A stretch of DNA of 64,000 bases from Siphonodentalium dalli (Eukaryota; Mollusca; Scaphopoda; Gadilida; Siphonodentaliidae). Shown one piece after another: positions 1 through 12,565 of this stretch; within the stretch, counting starts at the first letter, position 1; the number at the start of each line of letters is the position of its first letter. Position numbers and translations under genes: made by a program. The stretch lies in the NCBI GenBank assembly GCA_032622095.1, contig CP136069.1, forward strand, positions 51,258,760 to 51,322,759, written 5' to 3'. The notes below the pieces were generated by a model. The model did no database searches. It was given only the letters and a program-made list of their open reading frames with translations, and had not been told where the DNA came from.

Positions 1-3000
1 TGATTGGTATATGGGGATGGTGTATATGATGGTGATGGTATGATGATTGTTATGATTGTTATGGTGATTGTTGTTGGTATATAGTGATGATGGATATGAT
101 GGTGATTGTATTATGATTGGTGATGGTATGTTGTGATGATGGGGATGTCTATGATTGTTATGGTGATTGTTGATTGTGATTGGTATATGGGTTTGATGTA
201 TATGATGGTGATAGTATGATGATTGTTATGGTGATTGTTGTTGGTATATAGTGATGATGGATATGTTGTGACAATGGTGATGGTATGATTATTGGTGATG
301 GTATGTTGTTGTGATGATGGGGATGGCTATAATGATTATTATGGTGATTGTTGATTGTAATTGGTATATGGGGAAGATGTATATGATGGTGATGGTATGA
401 TGATTGTTATGATTGTTGTGGTGATTGTTGTTGGCATATAGTGATGATGGATATGTTGTGACGATGGTGATGGTATGATGATTGATACGGTGATTGTTGA
501 TTGTGATTGGTATATGGGTTTGATGTATATGATGGTGATGGTATGATGATTGTTATGGTTATTGTTGTTTGTATATAGTGATGGTGATGGTATGATGGGG
601 ATGTCTATGATAATTGTTATGGTGATTGTTGATTGTGATTGGTATATGGGTTCGATGTATATGATGGTGATGGTATGATGATTGTTATGATTGTTATGGT
701 GATTGTTGTTGGTATATAGTGATGATGGATATGTTGTGACGATGGTGATGGTATGATGATTGATACGGTGATTGTTGATTGTGATTGGTATATGGGTTTG
801 ATGTATATGATGGTGATGGTATGATGATTGTTATGGTTATTGTTGTTTGTATATAGTGATGGTGATGGTATGATGGGGATGTCTATGATAATTGTTATGG
901 TGATTGTTGATTGTGATTGGTATATGGGTTCGATGTATATGATGGTGATGGTATGATGATTGTTATGATTGTTATGGTGATTGTTGTTGGTATATAGTGA
1001 TGATGGATATGTTGTGACGATGGTGATGGTATGATGATTGGTGATGGTATGTTGTGACGATGGTGATGGTATGATGATTGGTGATGGTATGTTGTGATGA
1101 TGGTGATGGTATGATGATTGTTATGATTGTTGTGGTGATTGTTGTTTGTATATAGTGATGATGGATATGTTGTGACGATGGTGATGGTATGATTATTGGT
1201 GATGGTATTTTGTGATGATGGGGATGGTTATGATTATTGGTGATGGTATTTTGTGATGATGGGGATGGTTATGATTATTGGTGATGGTATGTTGTGATGA
1301 TGGGGATGGTTATGATGATTGGTGATGGTATGTTGTGATGATGGGGATGGATATGATGATTATTATGGTGATTGTTGATTGTGATTGGTATATGGGGATG
1401 ATGTATATGATGGTGATGGTATGATGATTGTTATGATTGTTATGGTGATTGTTGTTGGTATATAGTGATGATGGATATGTTCTGACAATGGTGATGGTAT
1501 GATTATTGGTGACGGTATGTTGTGATGATGGGGGTGGTTATGAAGATTGTTATGATTGTTATGGTGATTGTTGTTGGTATATAGTGATGATGGATATGTT
1601 CTGATAATGGTGATGGTATGTTGTGATGATGGGGATGTCTATGATGATTGTTATGATGATTATTACGTTGATTGTTGTTGGTATATAGTGATGATGGATA
1701 TGTTGTGACGATGGTGATGGTATGATTATTGGTGATGGTATGTTGTGATGATGGGGGTGGTTATGATGATTGTTATGGTGATTGTTGATTGTGATTGGTA
1801 TATGGGGATGGTGTATATGATGGTGATGGTATGATGATTGTTATGGTTATTGTTGTTTGTATATAGTGATGATGGATATGTTGTGACGATGGTGATAGTA
1901 TGGTGATTGGTGATGGTATGTTGTGATGATGGTTATGGTATGATGATTGTTATGATGGTTATGGTTATTTTTGTTGGTGTATAGTGATGATGTATATGAT
2001 GGTGATGGTATGATGTTTATCATGATTGTTATGGTGATTGTTGTTGGTATATAGTGATGATGGATATGTTGTGATGATGGGGATGGTATGATTATTGGTG
2101 ATGGTAGGTTGTGATGATGGGGGTGGTTATGATGATTGTTATGATTGTTGATTGTGATTGGTATATGGGTTTGATGTATATGATGGTGAAGGTATGATGT
2201 TTATCATGATTGTTATGGTGATTGTTGTTGGTATATAGTGATGATGGATATGTTGTGACGATGGTGATGGTATGATTATTGGTGATGGTAGGTTGTGATG
2301 ATGGGGGTGGTTATGATGATTGTTATGATTGTTGATTGTGATTGGTATATGGGTTTGATGTATATGATGGTGATGGTATGATGATTGTTATGATTGTTAT
2401 GGTGATTGTTGTTGGTATATAGTGATGATGGATATGTTGTGATTATGGTGATGGTATGATTATTGGTGATGGTATGTTGTGGTGATGGGGATGGCTATAA
2501 TGACTATTATGGTGATTGTTGATTGTGATTGGTATATGGGGATGGTGTATATGATGGTGATGGTATGGATATGTTGTGATGATTGTGATGGTATGTTGTG
2601 ATGATGGTGATGGTATGATGATTGTTATGATTGTTATGGTGATTGTTGATTGTGATTGGTATATGGGTTTGATATATATGATGGTGATGGTATGATTATT
2701 GATGATGGTATGATGGTGATGGTATGATTATTGGTGATGGTATGTTGTGATGATGGGGATGGATATGATGATTGTTATGGTGATTGTTGATTGTGATTGG
2801 TATATGGGGATGGTCTATATGATGGTGATGGTATGGATATGTTGTGATGATGGTGATGGTATGATTATTGGTGATGGTATTTTGTGATGATGGGGATGGT
2901 TATGATTATTGGTGATGGTATTTTGTGATGATGGGGATGGTTATGATTATTGGTGATGGTATGTTGTGATGATGGGGATGGTTATGATGATTGGTGATGG

Positions 3001-6000
3001 TATGTTGTGATGATGGGGATGGATATGATGATTATTATGGTGATTGTTGATTGTGATTGGTATATGGGGATGATGTATATGATGGTGATGGTATGATGAT
3101 TGTTATGATTGTTATGGTGATTGTTGTTGGTATATAGTGATGATGGATATGTTCTGACAATGGTGATGGTATGATTATTGGTGACGGTATGTTGTGATGA
3201 TGGGGGTGGTTATGAAGATTGTTATGATTGTTATGGTGATTGTTGTTGGTATATAGTGATGATGGATATGTTCTGATAATGGTGATGGTATGTTGTGATG
3301 ATGGGGATGTCTATGATGATTGTTATGATGATTATTACGTTGATTGTTGTTGGTATATAGTGATGATGGATATGTTGTGACGATGGTGATGGTATGATTA
3401 TTGGTGATGGTATGTTGTGATGAGGGGGATGGCTATGATGATTGTTATTGTTATTTTTGTTGGTGTATAGTGATGATGTATATGATGGTGATGGTATGAT
3501 GATTGTTATGATTGTTATCGGTATTGTTGTTGGTATATAGAGATGATGGATATGTTGTGACAATGGTGATGGTATGATTATTGGTGATGGTATGTTGTGA
3601 TGATGGGGGTGGTTATGATTGGTATGGTGATTGTTGATTGTGATTGGTATATGGGTTTGATGTATATGATGGTGATAGTATGTTGTGATGATGGGGATGG
3701 CTATGATTGTTATGGTTATTTTTGTTGGTATATAGTGATGATGGATATGTTGTGATGATGGTGATGGTATGATTATTGGTGTTGGTATATAGTGATGATG
3801 GATATGTTGTGATGATGGTGATGGTATGATTATTGGTGATGGTATGTTGTGATGATGGTGATGGTATGATTATTGGTGTTGGTATGTTGTGATGAGGGGG
3901 ATGGCTATGATGATTGTTATGATTAGTTTTGTTGGTATATAGTGACGATGGATATGTTGTGATGATGGTGATGGTATGTTGTGATGATGGTGATGGTATG
4001 ATGATTGTTATGATTGTTATGGTGATTATTGTTGGTATATAGTGATGATGTATATGTTGTGATGGTATGATTAGTGGTGATGGTATGATGGGGATGTCTA
4101 TGATTGTTATGGTGATTGTTGATTGTGATTGGTATATGGGGATGGTGTATATGATGGTGATGGTATGGATATGTTGTGATGATGGTGATGGTATGTTGTG
4201 ATGATGGTGATGGTATGATGATTGTTATGGTTATTATTGTTGGTATATAGAGATGATGGATATGTTGTAATGATGGTGATGGATATGTTGTGATGATGTT
4301 GATGGTATGTTGTGATGAGGGGGATGGCTATGATGATTGTTATTGTTATTTTTGTTGGTATATAGTGGTGATGGATATGTTGTGACAATGGTGATGGTAT
4401 GATTATTGGTGATGGTATGTTGTGATGATGGGGATAGCTATGATTGGTGATGGTATGTTGTGATGATGGGGATGGCTATAATGATTATTATGGTGATTGT
4501 TGATTGTGATTGGTATATGGGGATGGTGTATATGATGGTGATGGTATGGATATGTTGTGATGATGGTGATGGTATGTTGTGATGATTGTGATGGTATGTT
4601 GTGATGATGGTGCTGGTATGATGATTGTTATGGTTATTATTGTTGGTATATAGTGATGATGGGTATGTTGTGATGGTATGATTAGTGGTGATGGTATGAT
4701 GGGGATGTCTATGATTGTTATTGTGATTGTTGATTGTGATTGGTATATGGGGATGATGTATATGATGGTGATGGTATGATGTTTATCATGATTGTTATGG
4801 TGATTGTTGTTGGTATATAGTGATGATGTATATGTTGTGACGATGGTGATGGTATGGTTATTGGTGATGGTATGTTGTGATGATTGTGATGGTATGTTGT
4901 GATGATGGTGCTGGTATGATGATTGTTATGGTTATTATTGTTGGTATATAGTGATGATGGATATGTTGTGATGGTATGATTAGTGGTGATGGTATGATGG
5001 GGATGTCTATGATTGTTATTGTGATTGTTGATTGTGATTGGTATATGGGGATGATGTATATGGTGGGGATGGTATGATGATTGTTATGATTGTTATGGTT
5101 ATTTTTGTTGGTATATAGTGATGATGGATATGTTGTGATGATGGTGATGGATATGTTGTGATGATGGTGATGGTATGTTGTGATGAGGGGGATGGCTATG
5201 ATGATTGTTATTGTTATTTTTGTTGGTATATAGTGGTGATGGATATGTTGTGACAATGGTGATGGTATGATTATTGGTGATGGTATGATGTGATGATGGG
5301 GATGGCTATGATTGGTGATGGTATGTTGTGATGATGGGGATGGCTATAATGATTATTATGGTGATTGTTGATTGTGATTGGTATATGGGGATGGTGTATA
5401 TGATGGTGATGGTATGGATATGTTGTGATGATGGTGATGGTATGTTGTGATGATGGTGATGGTATGTTGTGATGATGGTGATGGTATGATTATTGTTATG
5501 GTTATTATTGTTGGTATATAGTGATGATGGATATGTTGTGATGGTATGATTAGTGGTGATGGTATGATGGGGATGTCTATGATTGTTATTGTGATTGTTG
5601 ATTGTGATTGGTATATGGGGATGATGTATATGGTGGGGATGGTATGATGATTGTTATGATTGTTATGGTTATTTTTGTTGGTATATAGTGATGATGGATA
5701 TGTTGTGATGATGGTGATGGATATGTTGTGATGATGGTGATGGTATGTTGTGATGAGGGGGATGGCTATGATGGTTGTTATTGTTATTTTTGTTGGTATA
5801 TAGTGGTGATGGATATGTTGTGACAATGGTGATGGTATTATTATTGGTGATGGTATGTTGTGATGATGGGGATGGCTATGATTGGTGATGGTATGTTGTG
5901 ATGATGGGGGTGGCTATAATGATTATTATGGTGATTGTTGATTGTGATTGGTATATGGGGATGGTGTATATGATGGTGATGGTATGGATATGTTGTGATG

Positions 6001-7950
6001 ATGGTGATGGTATGTTGTGATGATGGTGATGGTATGTTGTGATGATGGTTATGGTTATTTTTGTTGGTGTATAGTGATGATGTATATGATGGTGATGGTA
6101 TGATGTTTATCATGATTGTTATGGTGATTGTTGTTGGTATATAGTGATGATGGATATGTTGTGATGATGGGGATGGATATGATGATTATTATGGTGATTG
6201 TTGATTGTGATTGGTATATGGGGATGATGTATATGATGGTGATGGTATGATTATTGGTGATGGTATGTTGTGATGATGGGGGTGGTTATGATGATTGTTA
6301 TGGTGATTGTTGATTGTGATTGGTATATGGGGATGATGTATATGATGGTGATGGTATGATGATTGTTATGGTGATTGTTGTTGGTATATAGTGATGATTG
6401 ATATGTTGTGATGATGGTGATAGTATGACGATTGGTGATGGTATGTTGTGACGATGGGGATGGTATGTGATTGGTGATGGTATGTTGTGACGATGGTGAA
6501 GGTATGATGTTTATCATGATTGTTATGGTGATTGTTGTTGGTATATAGTGATGATGGATATGTTGTGACAATGGTGATGGTATGATTATTGGTGATGGTA
6601 TGTTGTGATGATGGGGGTGGTTATGATGATTGTTATGGTGATTGTTGATTGTGATTGGTATATGGGGATGATGTATATGATGGTGATGTTATGATTATTG
6701 GTGATGGTATGTTGTGATGATGGGGATGGTTATGATTGTTATGGTGATTGTTGATTGTGATTGGTATATGGGGATGATGTATATGATGGTGATGTTATGA
6801 TTATTGGTGATGGTATGTTGTGATGATGGGGGTGGTTATGATTGTTATGGTGATTGTTGATTGTGATTGGTATATGGGGATGATGTATATGATGGTGATG
6901 GTATGATTATTGGTGATGGTATGTTGTGATGATGGGGATGGTTATGATGATTATTATGGTGATTGTTGATTGTTGTTGGTATATAGTGATGATGGATATG
7001 TTGTGATGATGGTGATGGTATGATTATTGGTGTTGGTATATAGTGATGATGGATATGTTGTGATGATGGTGATGGTATGATTATTGGTGATGGTATGTTG
7101 TGATGATGGTGATGGTATGATTATTGGTGTTGGTATGTTGTGATGAGGGGGATGGCTATGATGATTGTTATGATTATTTTTGTTGGTATATAGTGATGAT
7201 GGATATGTTGTGATGATGGTGATGGTATGTTGTGATGATGGTGATGGTATGATGATTGTTATGATTGTTATGGTGATTGTTGTTGGTATATAGTGATGAT
7301 GGATATGTTGTGATAATGGTGATAGTATGACGATTGGTGATGGTATGTTGTGACGATGGGGATGGTATGTGATTGGTGATGGTATGTTGTGACGATGGTG
7401 AAGGTATGATGTTTATCATGATTGTTATGGTGATTGTTGTTGGTATATAGTGATGATGGATATGTTGTGATAATGGTGATGTTATGATTATTGGTGATGG
7501 TATGTTGTGATGATGGGGGTGGTTATGATGATTGTTATGGTGATTGTTGATTGTGATTGGTATATGGGGATGATGTATATGATGGTGATGGTATAATGAT
7601 TGTTATGATTGTTATGGTGATTGTTGTTGGTATATAGTGATGATGGATATGTTGTGACAATGGTGATGGTATGATTATTGGTGATGTTATGTTGTGATGA
7701 TGGGGATGGCTATGATTGGTGATGGTATGTTGTGGTGATGGGGATGGCTATGATGATTGTTATGGTAATTGTTGATTGTGATTGGTATATGGGGATGGTG
7801 TATATGATGGTGATATATGATGATATATGGTGATGGTGATGGTTTAGATCATTGGTGATGTTATATAGTGGTGGTGGGTATGATGGTGATGGTATATAGC
7901 AATGGTGAGGATCATTGGTGATGTTATATATTGGTGGTGGGTATGATGGT
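1..7950. repeat. Complex C-depleted minisatellite with higher-order structure
   Basis: About 7.9 kb built from short G/T/A words (GATGGT, GATTGTTGTTGGTATATAGTG, TTGTGATGATGG). The plus strand is almost free of C; the first 120 bases contain none. Larger units are repeated: the block starting at 461 recurs at 739 (278-bp offset), the block 1201-1750 recurs 1672 bp later with few changes, and blocks near 5251 and 5821 repeat at 570 bp. Towards 7800-7950 the array degenerates into two units of about 65 bp. Open frames on the minus strand (His/Ile/Thr/Pro-rich, up to 156 codons) follow from the repeat composition and are not genes. The array may continue left of the window. Confidence 0.95.
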
Positions 7951-8640
7951 GATGCTGCTTGTTTGTTATGGGTTTATAGTCGATTCGTCGCGGTCACGAC
8001 GTTGTTAGTTACACCGGGAATCCACTCAAATGCGTGTAGAAACAATCGATCCATGGAAAGCAACGGATAAACTTGCCCAGATGCACGATTTGGGTCACCA
8101 TCCCTTTTCTTGGATAACAAATTCACCTCAATCGGGATTACAACACGCTTCACCAGCGCTGAACGGTCTATGTTGTCACAATGCGTCATGCACTTTACCC
8201 ACTGGGCCACCGGGGCGCCAATATGATGGCAATGATGATGAATATCATGATATTGATGATAAAGAACAGAAGAGGGCGGCGATGAACAATCTTCTGTAGT
8301 CTAACAACAAACATTGCACATATATATATACCCACAGTTATATAACAGACAGTTACGTCAACAAAATGAACGCCAGATTTCTGCGAACACTAATATTTAC
8401 TCCTAGCTGGGGGATATATCATATTCACATAAGAACCCCATTCGCCACTTTCGTTGTTTGGGTTCACTCAAAACTGCCAATGGATATAGCAGGATATTTC
8501 CGATCTAAAACATCGCATGCAGAGTCCTCTTTGGTTATGTGGTTGTGGTGTTTTTCTAATTTGTTTGGCAGTCATATTTTGCATATCTGATGACTGAAAT
8601 AACTAAATATAATTTGCTATAAACGTAACTTCTATCGTAA
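7951..8640. other. Unique sequence, no recognisable gene
   Basis: Higher-complexity DNA after the array. It has two overlapping open frames, plus 8030-8299 (89 codons) and minus 7974-8210 (78 codons). I recognise neither and neither has a clear start context or domain. They overlap on opposite strands, so at most one could be real. Confidence 0.4.
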
Positions 8641-8694
8641 GTGTGACCCAAAGGGACCTCTCCTGTGATGAGCCCTTTCATGGCGGGAGATGCG

Positions 8695-8886
8695 CTGGCG
8701 CAGCATTAAACATACTGTGCCAGTGCATTCTCTTATATATATGTGAGTCTGATCTAGGGATACCTCACACATTTAAGATAATACATTGACTGACATGGTC
8801 AATGTGGATATTGTTAGGCCAATGTATTCTCTTGCATATCCGAGACTCCTTATGGGGGATTCGTAGGAGAATGCATTGGCACAAGG
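8695..8886. mobile_element. Decayed copy of the twin-hairpin TTAA MITE
   Basis: Two degenerate inverted repeats are recognisable as the hairpins of the intact element at 9074-9453. The first starts with GTGCCAGTGCATTCTCTTATATA and its opposite arm is strongly eroded. The second runs from GGCCAATGTATTCTCTTGCATA to GGAGAATGCATTGGCAC. The spacing and order match the intact copies. Terminal TTAA ends are not clear, so the boundaries are approximate. This looks like an older insertion of the same family. Confidence 0.65.
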
Positions 8887-9222
8887 TTTTTGCAACTTTC
8901 GGAAATTTCTTCCATCTTCCGCATTCTATAAGGTAGTTTATTGCTGTTCTGAACTTTAGAATATATATTGATAGATTTGACTACAAATTCTTCAAATAAC
9001 CGTAATAAGTTTTGATAAAACTATAACAGTGGACCCCGAAGAAGTAGTAGCTTGTCCCAATGACGTTGTTTAACCCTTTACCCAACAAACCGGCCAAAAC
9101 CGGCCAAATAAAGCTTCAACAGCCTAAAATATCTTCGGTCTGTCTCAATAGAACCATACAAATATGGATATCATTGAAACCGGCTCCTTGACCACATTGT
9201 GATAGTTACAGTTATGCCCTGT

Positions 9223-9291
9223 GCCAATGCATTCTCTTATATATGCGAGTCGACCATAGGTCGCCTCGCATATATAAGAGAATGCATTGGC
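9223..9291. repeat. Hairpin 1 of MITE copy 1
   Basis: A 69-nt palindrome: arm GCCAATGCATTCTCTTATAT..GCGAG pairs with its complement, then one T/C mismatch, then CGACC-ATA-GGTCG at the tip. It repeats in inverse orientation at 9359-9427. Confidence 0.95.
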
Positions 9292-9358
9292 CTAAAATAA
9301 CACTTTTTACCATTTTTTCTTACATTCTTTAACAATTTTATAATTTTTAATGTGTTAA

Positions 9359-9427
9359 GCCAATGCATTCTCTTATATATGCGAGGCGACCTATGGTCGA
9401 CTCGCATATATAAGAGAATGCATTGGC
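9359..9427. repeat. Hairpin 2 of MITE copy 1
   Basis: Exact reverse complement of the first hairpin, including the tip. It is separated from it by 67 bases of T-rich spacer. Confidence 0.95.
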
Positions 9428-9457
9428 ACAGGGCCCTTCTGTTGGGTAAAGGGTTAA

Positions 9458-11022
9458 GAACAGTTTTTTTTGGGGGGCATTTCTTAATTCTATAGCGATC
9501 AGGACTGTCTATGTGATTCAATTTGATTGCAAGTTCAAATCACAAATAGCATTTTCGACAAAAGATAACCATTTTGGGTTATTTATTAAGGTATAAATAT
9601 TCTTGGCTAATTCTGAGCCGTCACTGGACGCAGCGCAGGTTAGTTTCATGATGATATTAGCCAGGTATAGACGCGCGTACTTGTAACGCGTAACTTGTGA
9701 TATTATGTTGTTGCTATTGGGACGCACTTTGCGGTTAAAGTCACATGACTTTATGACAACAAAAAACTACTTTTTTTTTACATATTTATAGATATCGGTC
9801 AATTTTGTAACAAAACATGTAAACAATCAATCGGATGTCAATGACAAGCTGTTCGTACTGCGACCACCGATACGCCATCATACGAAATAAGACCTTTTCA
9901 GGCAGGCAAATCCCATTCTCCCACATGTCTGCATAGCGTTGTCGGTTATTAGAAGATTTGGTTATTCCTCTTTGGTATACAAGTTCCATATATATGCTAT
10001 ACGTTGGAAACAAAAATTGGCTATAGCTATATTTGTTGGAAGAATTCTCGAAACTGAACTGGATGCTATATCCAGAATCAGAGACCGAATCAGAATTAGA
10101 AATATCGGAAAATTTATGGAAAAGGGCCTTGAATTGCTCCAAGCAATGCTGTCAACAAAAAGCAACATATTATTAATCATAATATAGACAGGGAACTGTC
10201 GGATCATCAGGAGCCCTCAAATTGTCCATGAGAAAATGCAACTATTTCAGGGCTCATGCTGTCGGTGGCCAAATTGGCTAATGACCAATATTTTGGGAAA
10301 ATTGCTTATAGAAAATTTAATTTGGCCAAGCTGTTTGATAAAAACGTTTCAATGATATTAATTTATGTATAATGTAATTTACTGTAAAAGTGACTTATGG
10401 GCCGGGTTTTACTGATGCATGTGTCACTATAATAATAAATATATTCTATATTCTAAAGACACACACGATGTTGACACTTACATGGGCACCAGTTGATTAC
10501 ATTCGAACCATTCTCGAGTACATTGCTTAGTCTCTGTAGATCTAATTATTTCTTGAATAAGTAAATTTTGGCGCGCCGGAACAACCGTTGGTTTTATTTG
10601 TCTACCGATGCGTGTAACCTTGACAGTTTTGTCAGATGTTTTGGCGTCCTTTGTTATTGCGCCGAACGAGTATTGCACATTAATCCAACTTCGGTGCAAT
10701 ACAACGTCCGCTATACAGTACCCAGCATTTATGTAAACATTCATTTGCATTATTAATTAAATGCATTGGATTGAGGCACAAATTACAAGACTTGTCTTAA
10801 CCTTGCTCCCGTCAATAATATAAATAACACTATACGTACCATAAGTATAAACGTCAAGTACGATAACATGTATAAAAAGTAGTATACAATAGAGACCTTT
10901 CGCAAAATCATAATTACGAATAGGATATATTGTCCCAGTAAAGCGGACACCATCACAATTTACCTACGATGGTTAATTGGCGAGACAGCATATGCCCCAC
11001 GATATTCAGGTACACATATTTG
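9458..11022. other. No recognisable gene
   Basis: AT-rich DNA. The open frames here (for example 9786-10142 minus, 9939-10187 plus and 10478-10750 minus) overlap on opposite strands and carry no family signature that I recognise. No RNA gene or clear repeat is seen. Confidence 0.5.
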
Positions 11023-12448
11023 ACGGACTGGTGGACGGCGTATACTGGACTGGTGGACGGCGTATAATGGACTGGTGGACAGCGTATACTGGGCTGGTGG
11101 ACGGCGTATAATGGCTGGAACGATGTATAATGGACTGGTGGACGGTGTATCATGGGCTGTCAACGGCGTATAATGGACTGGTGGACAGCGTAAACGGGCT
11201 GGTGGACAGCGTGTATTGGGCTGGTGGACGGCGTATGGTGGACGGCGTATACTGGGCTTGTGGACGCAGTATAATGAACTGGTGAACGGCGTACCGTGGG
11301 TTGATGGACGGCGTATAATGGGCTGACGGCATATAATGGGCTGGTGAACGACGTATAATGGGCTGAGGGACGGCCTATAATGGGTTGGTGAACGGCGCAT
11401 AAAGGACTGGTGGGCGGCGTATAGTGGACTGGAGGACGGCATACAATGTATTGGTGGACGGTGTATAATGGACTGGTGGAAGGCGTATAATGGGCTGGTG
11501 AACGGCATATAATGGACTGGTTGACAGCGTATATTGGGCTGGTGGACGGCGTATAATGGATTGGTGGACGGCGTATAATGGGCTTGTGGACGGAGTATAA
11601 TGAACTGGCGGACGGGTTGATGGACGGCGTATAATGGCTGATGGACGGCGTATAATGGGCTGGTAAACCGCGTACCATGGGTTTATTGACGGCGTATAAT
11701 GGTCTGATGACGGCGTATAATGGGCTGGTGAACGACGTATAATGGGCTGAGGGACGGCCTATAATGGGTTGGTGAACGGCATATAATGGGCTGGTGGACA
11801 GCGTATAATTCTGATTGACGGCATGTAATGGACTGCTGAACGGCTTATAATCGGCTGATGAACGGCATACAATGGACTGTTGGACGGCGCACAATGGACT
11901 GGCGGACAGCGTATAATGGACTGTTGAACGGCGTATAATGGACTGCTGGACGGCGTATGACGGGCTAATGGACGGCGTACAATGGCTGCTGGACGGCGTA
12001 TAATGGGCTGGCGAACGGCGTATAATGGGCTGGTGGGCGGCGTATACTGGGCTGCTGGACGGCGTATAATGGGTTGGTGAACGGCGTATAATGGGCTGGT
12101 GGATGTCGTATCATGGGCTGGTGGACGGCGTATAATGGACTGCTGAACGGGCTATAATGGACTGCTGGACGGCGTATGATGGGCTAATGGACGGCGTACA
12201 ATTGGCTGGTTAACGGCGTATAATGGGCTGGTGGACGGCGTATAATGGGCTGGTTCGGCGTATAATGGCTGGTGGATGGCGTATCATGGGCTGGTGAACG
12301 ACGTATAATTGACTGGTGAACGGTGGATCATGGGCTGGTGGACGGCGTATAATGGACTTGGTATGCGGCGTATAATCGGCTGGTGAACGGCGTATAATGG
12401 GCTGGTGAACGGCGTATAATGGGCTGGTTAACTGCGTATAATGGGTTG
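11023..12448. repeat. 22-bp minisatellite, left part
   Basis: About 65 imperfect copies of a 22-bp unit, consensus GGTGGACGGCGTATAATGGG plus CT (variants GGTGAACGG, GACTGG). It is interrupted at 12449 by the LINE and resumes at 16160. On the minus strand the unit has no stop in any of the three phases, so long open frames (up to 244 codons at 11160-11894) arise with a 22-residue period such as AVHQPIIRRPPVHYTPSTSP. These are treated as repeat artefacts. Confidence 0.95.
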
Positions 12449-12565
12449 CAATATAGGCAGGCGATAGGGCTTTTCAACTTACGTACCAGTAGGTGCAATG
12501 TGGATAAATTTTCCAAAACTCGGCGTGGTAATACTTCAAACATTAAATTGCCTAAATTCGGACAC

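Larger units (their letters stand above)
9074..9453. mobile_element. piggyBac-like TTAA MITE with two perfect-arm hairpins (copy 1)
   Basis: A 380-bp nonautonomous element flanked by TTAA on both sides (9070-9073 and 9454-9457). The terminal inverted repeat is CCCTTTACCCAAC / GTTGGGTAAAGGG. TTAA targets with CCC-starting termini are characteristic of piggyBac-type transposons, so that class is inferred; there is no coding capacity. Inside are two 69-nt hairpins (9223-9291 and 9359-9427), each with stems of about 33 bp and a 3-nt loop, and each the reverse complement of the other. A near-identical copy lies at 48658-49049. Confidence 0.85.

Noticed and set aside
3231-7419. Several His/Ile/Thr-rich minus-strand open frames up to 156 codons
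   Set aside because: They lie wholly in the C-free minisatellite, repeat with its periods and follow from its composition.
9070-9120. TTAACCCTTTACCC as telomere-like repeat
   Set aside because: It is a single terminus of a MITE, mirrored at the other end, not a tandem telomeric array.
9786-10207. Overlapping open frames on both strands
   Set aside because: They overlap in three frames, show no domain and no splice or start context.
11160-11894. A 244-codon Pro/His/Tyr-rich repetitive protein
   Set aside because: Product of a 22-bp satellite with no stops on the minus strand; no start context, promoter or non-repeat domain.
12419-12565. Upstream ATG as the LINE start
   Set aside because: It lies in the satellite, outside the element; the first Met within the LINE is at 12566.
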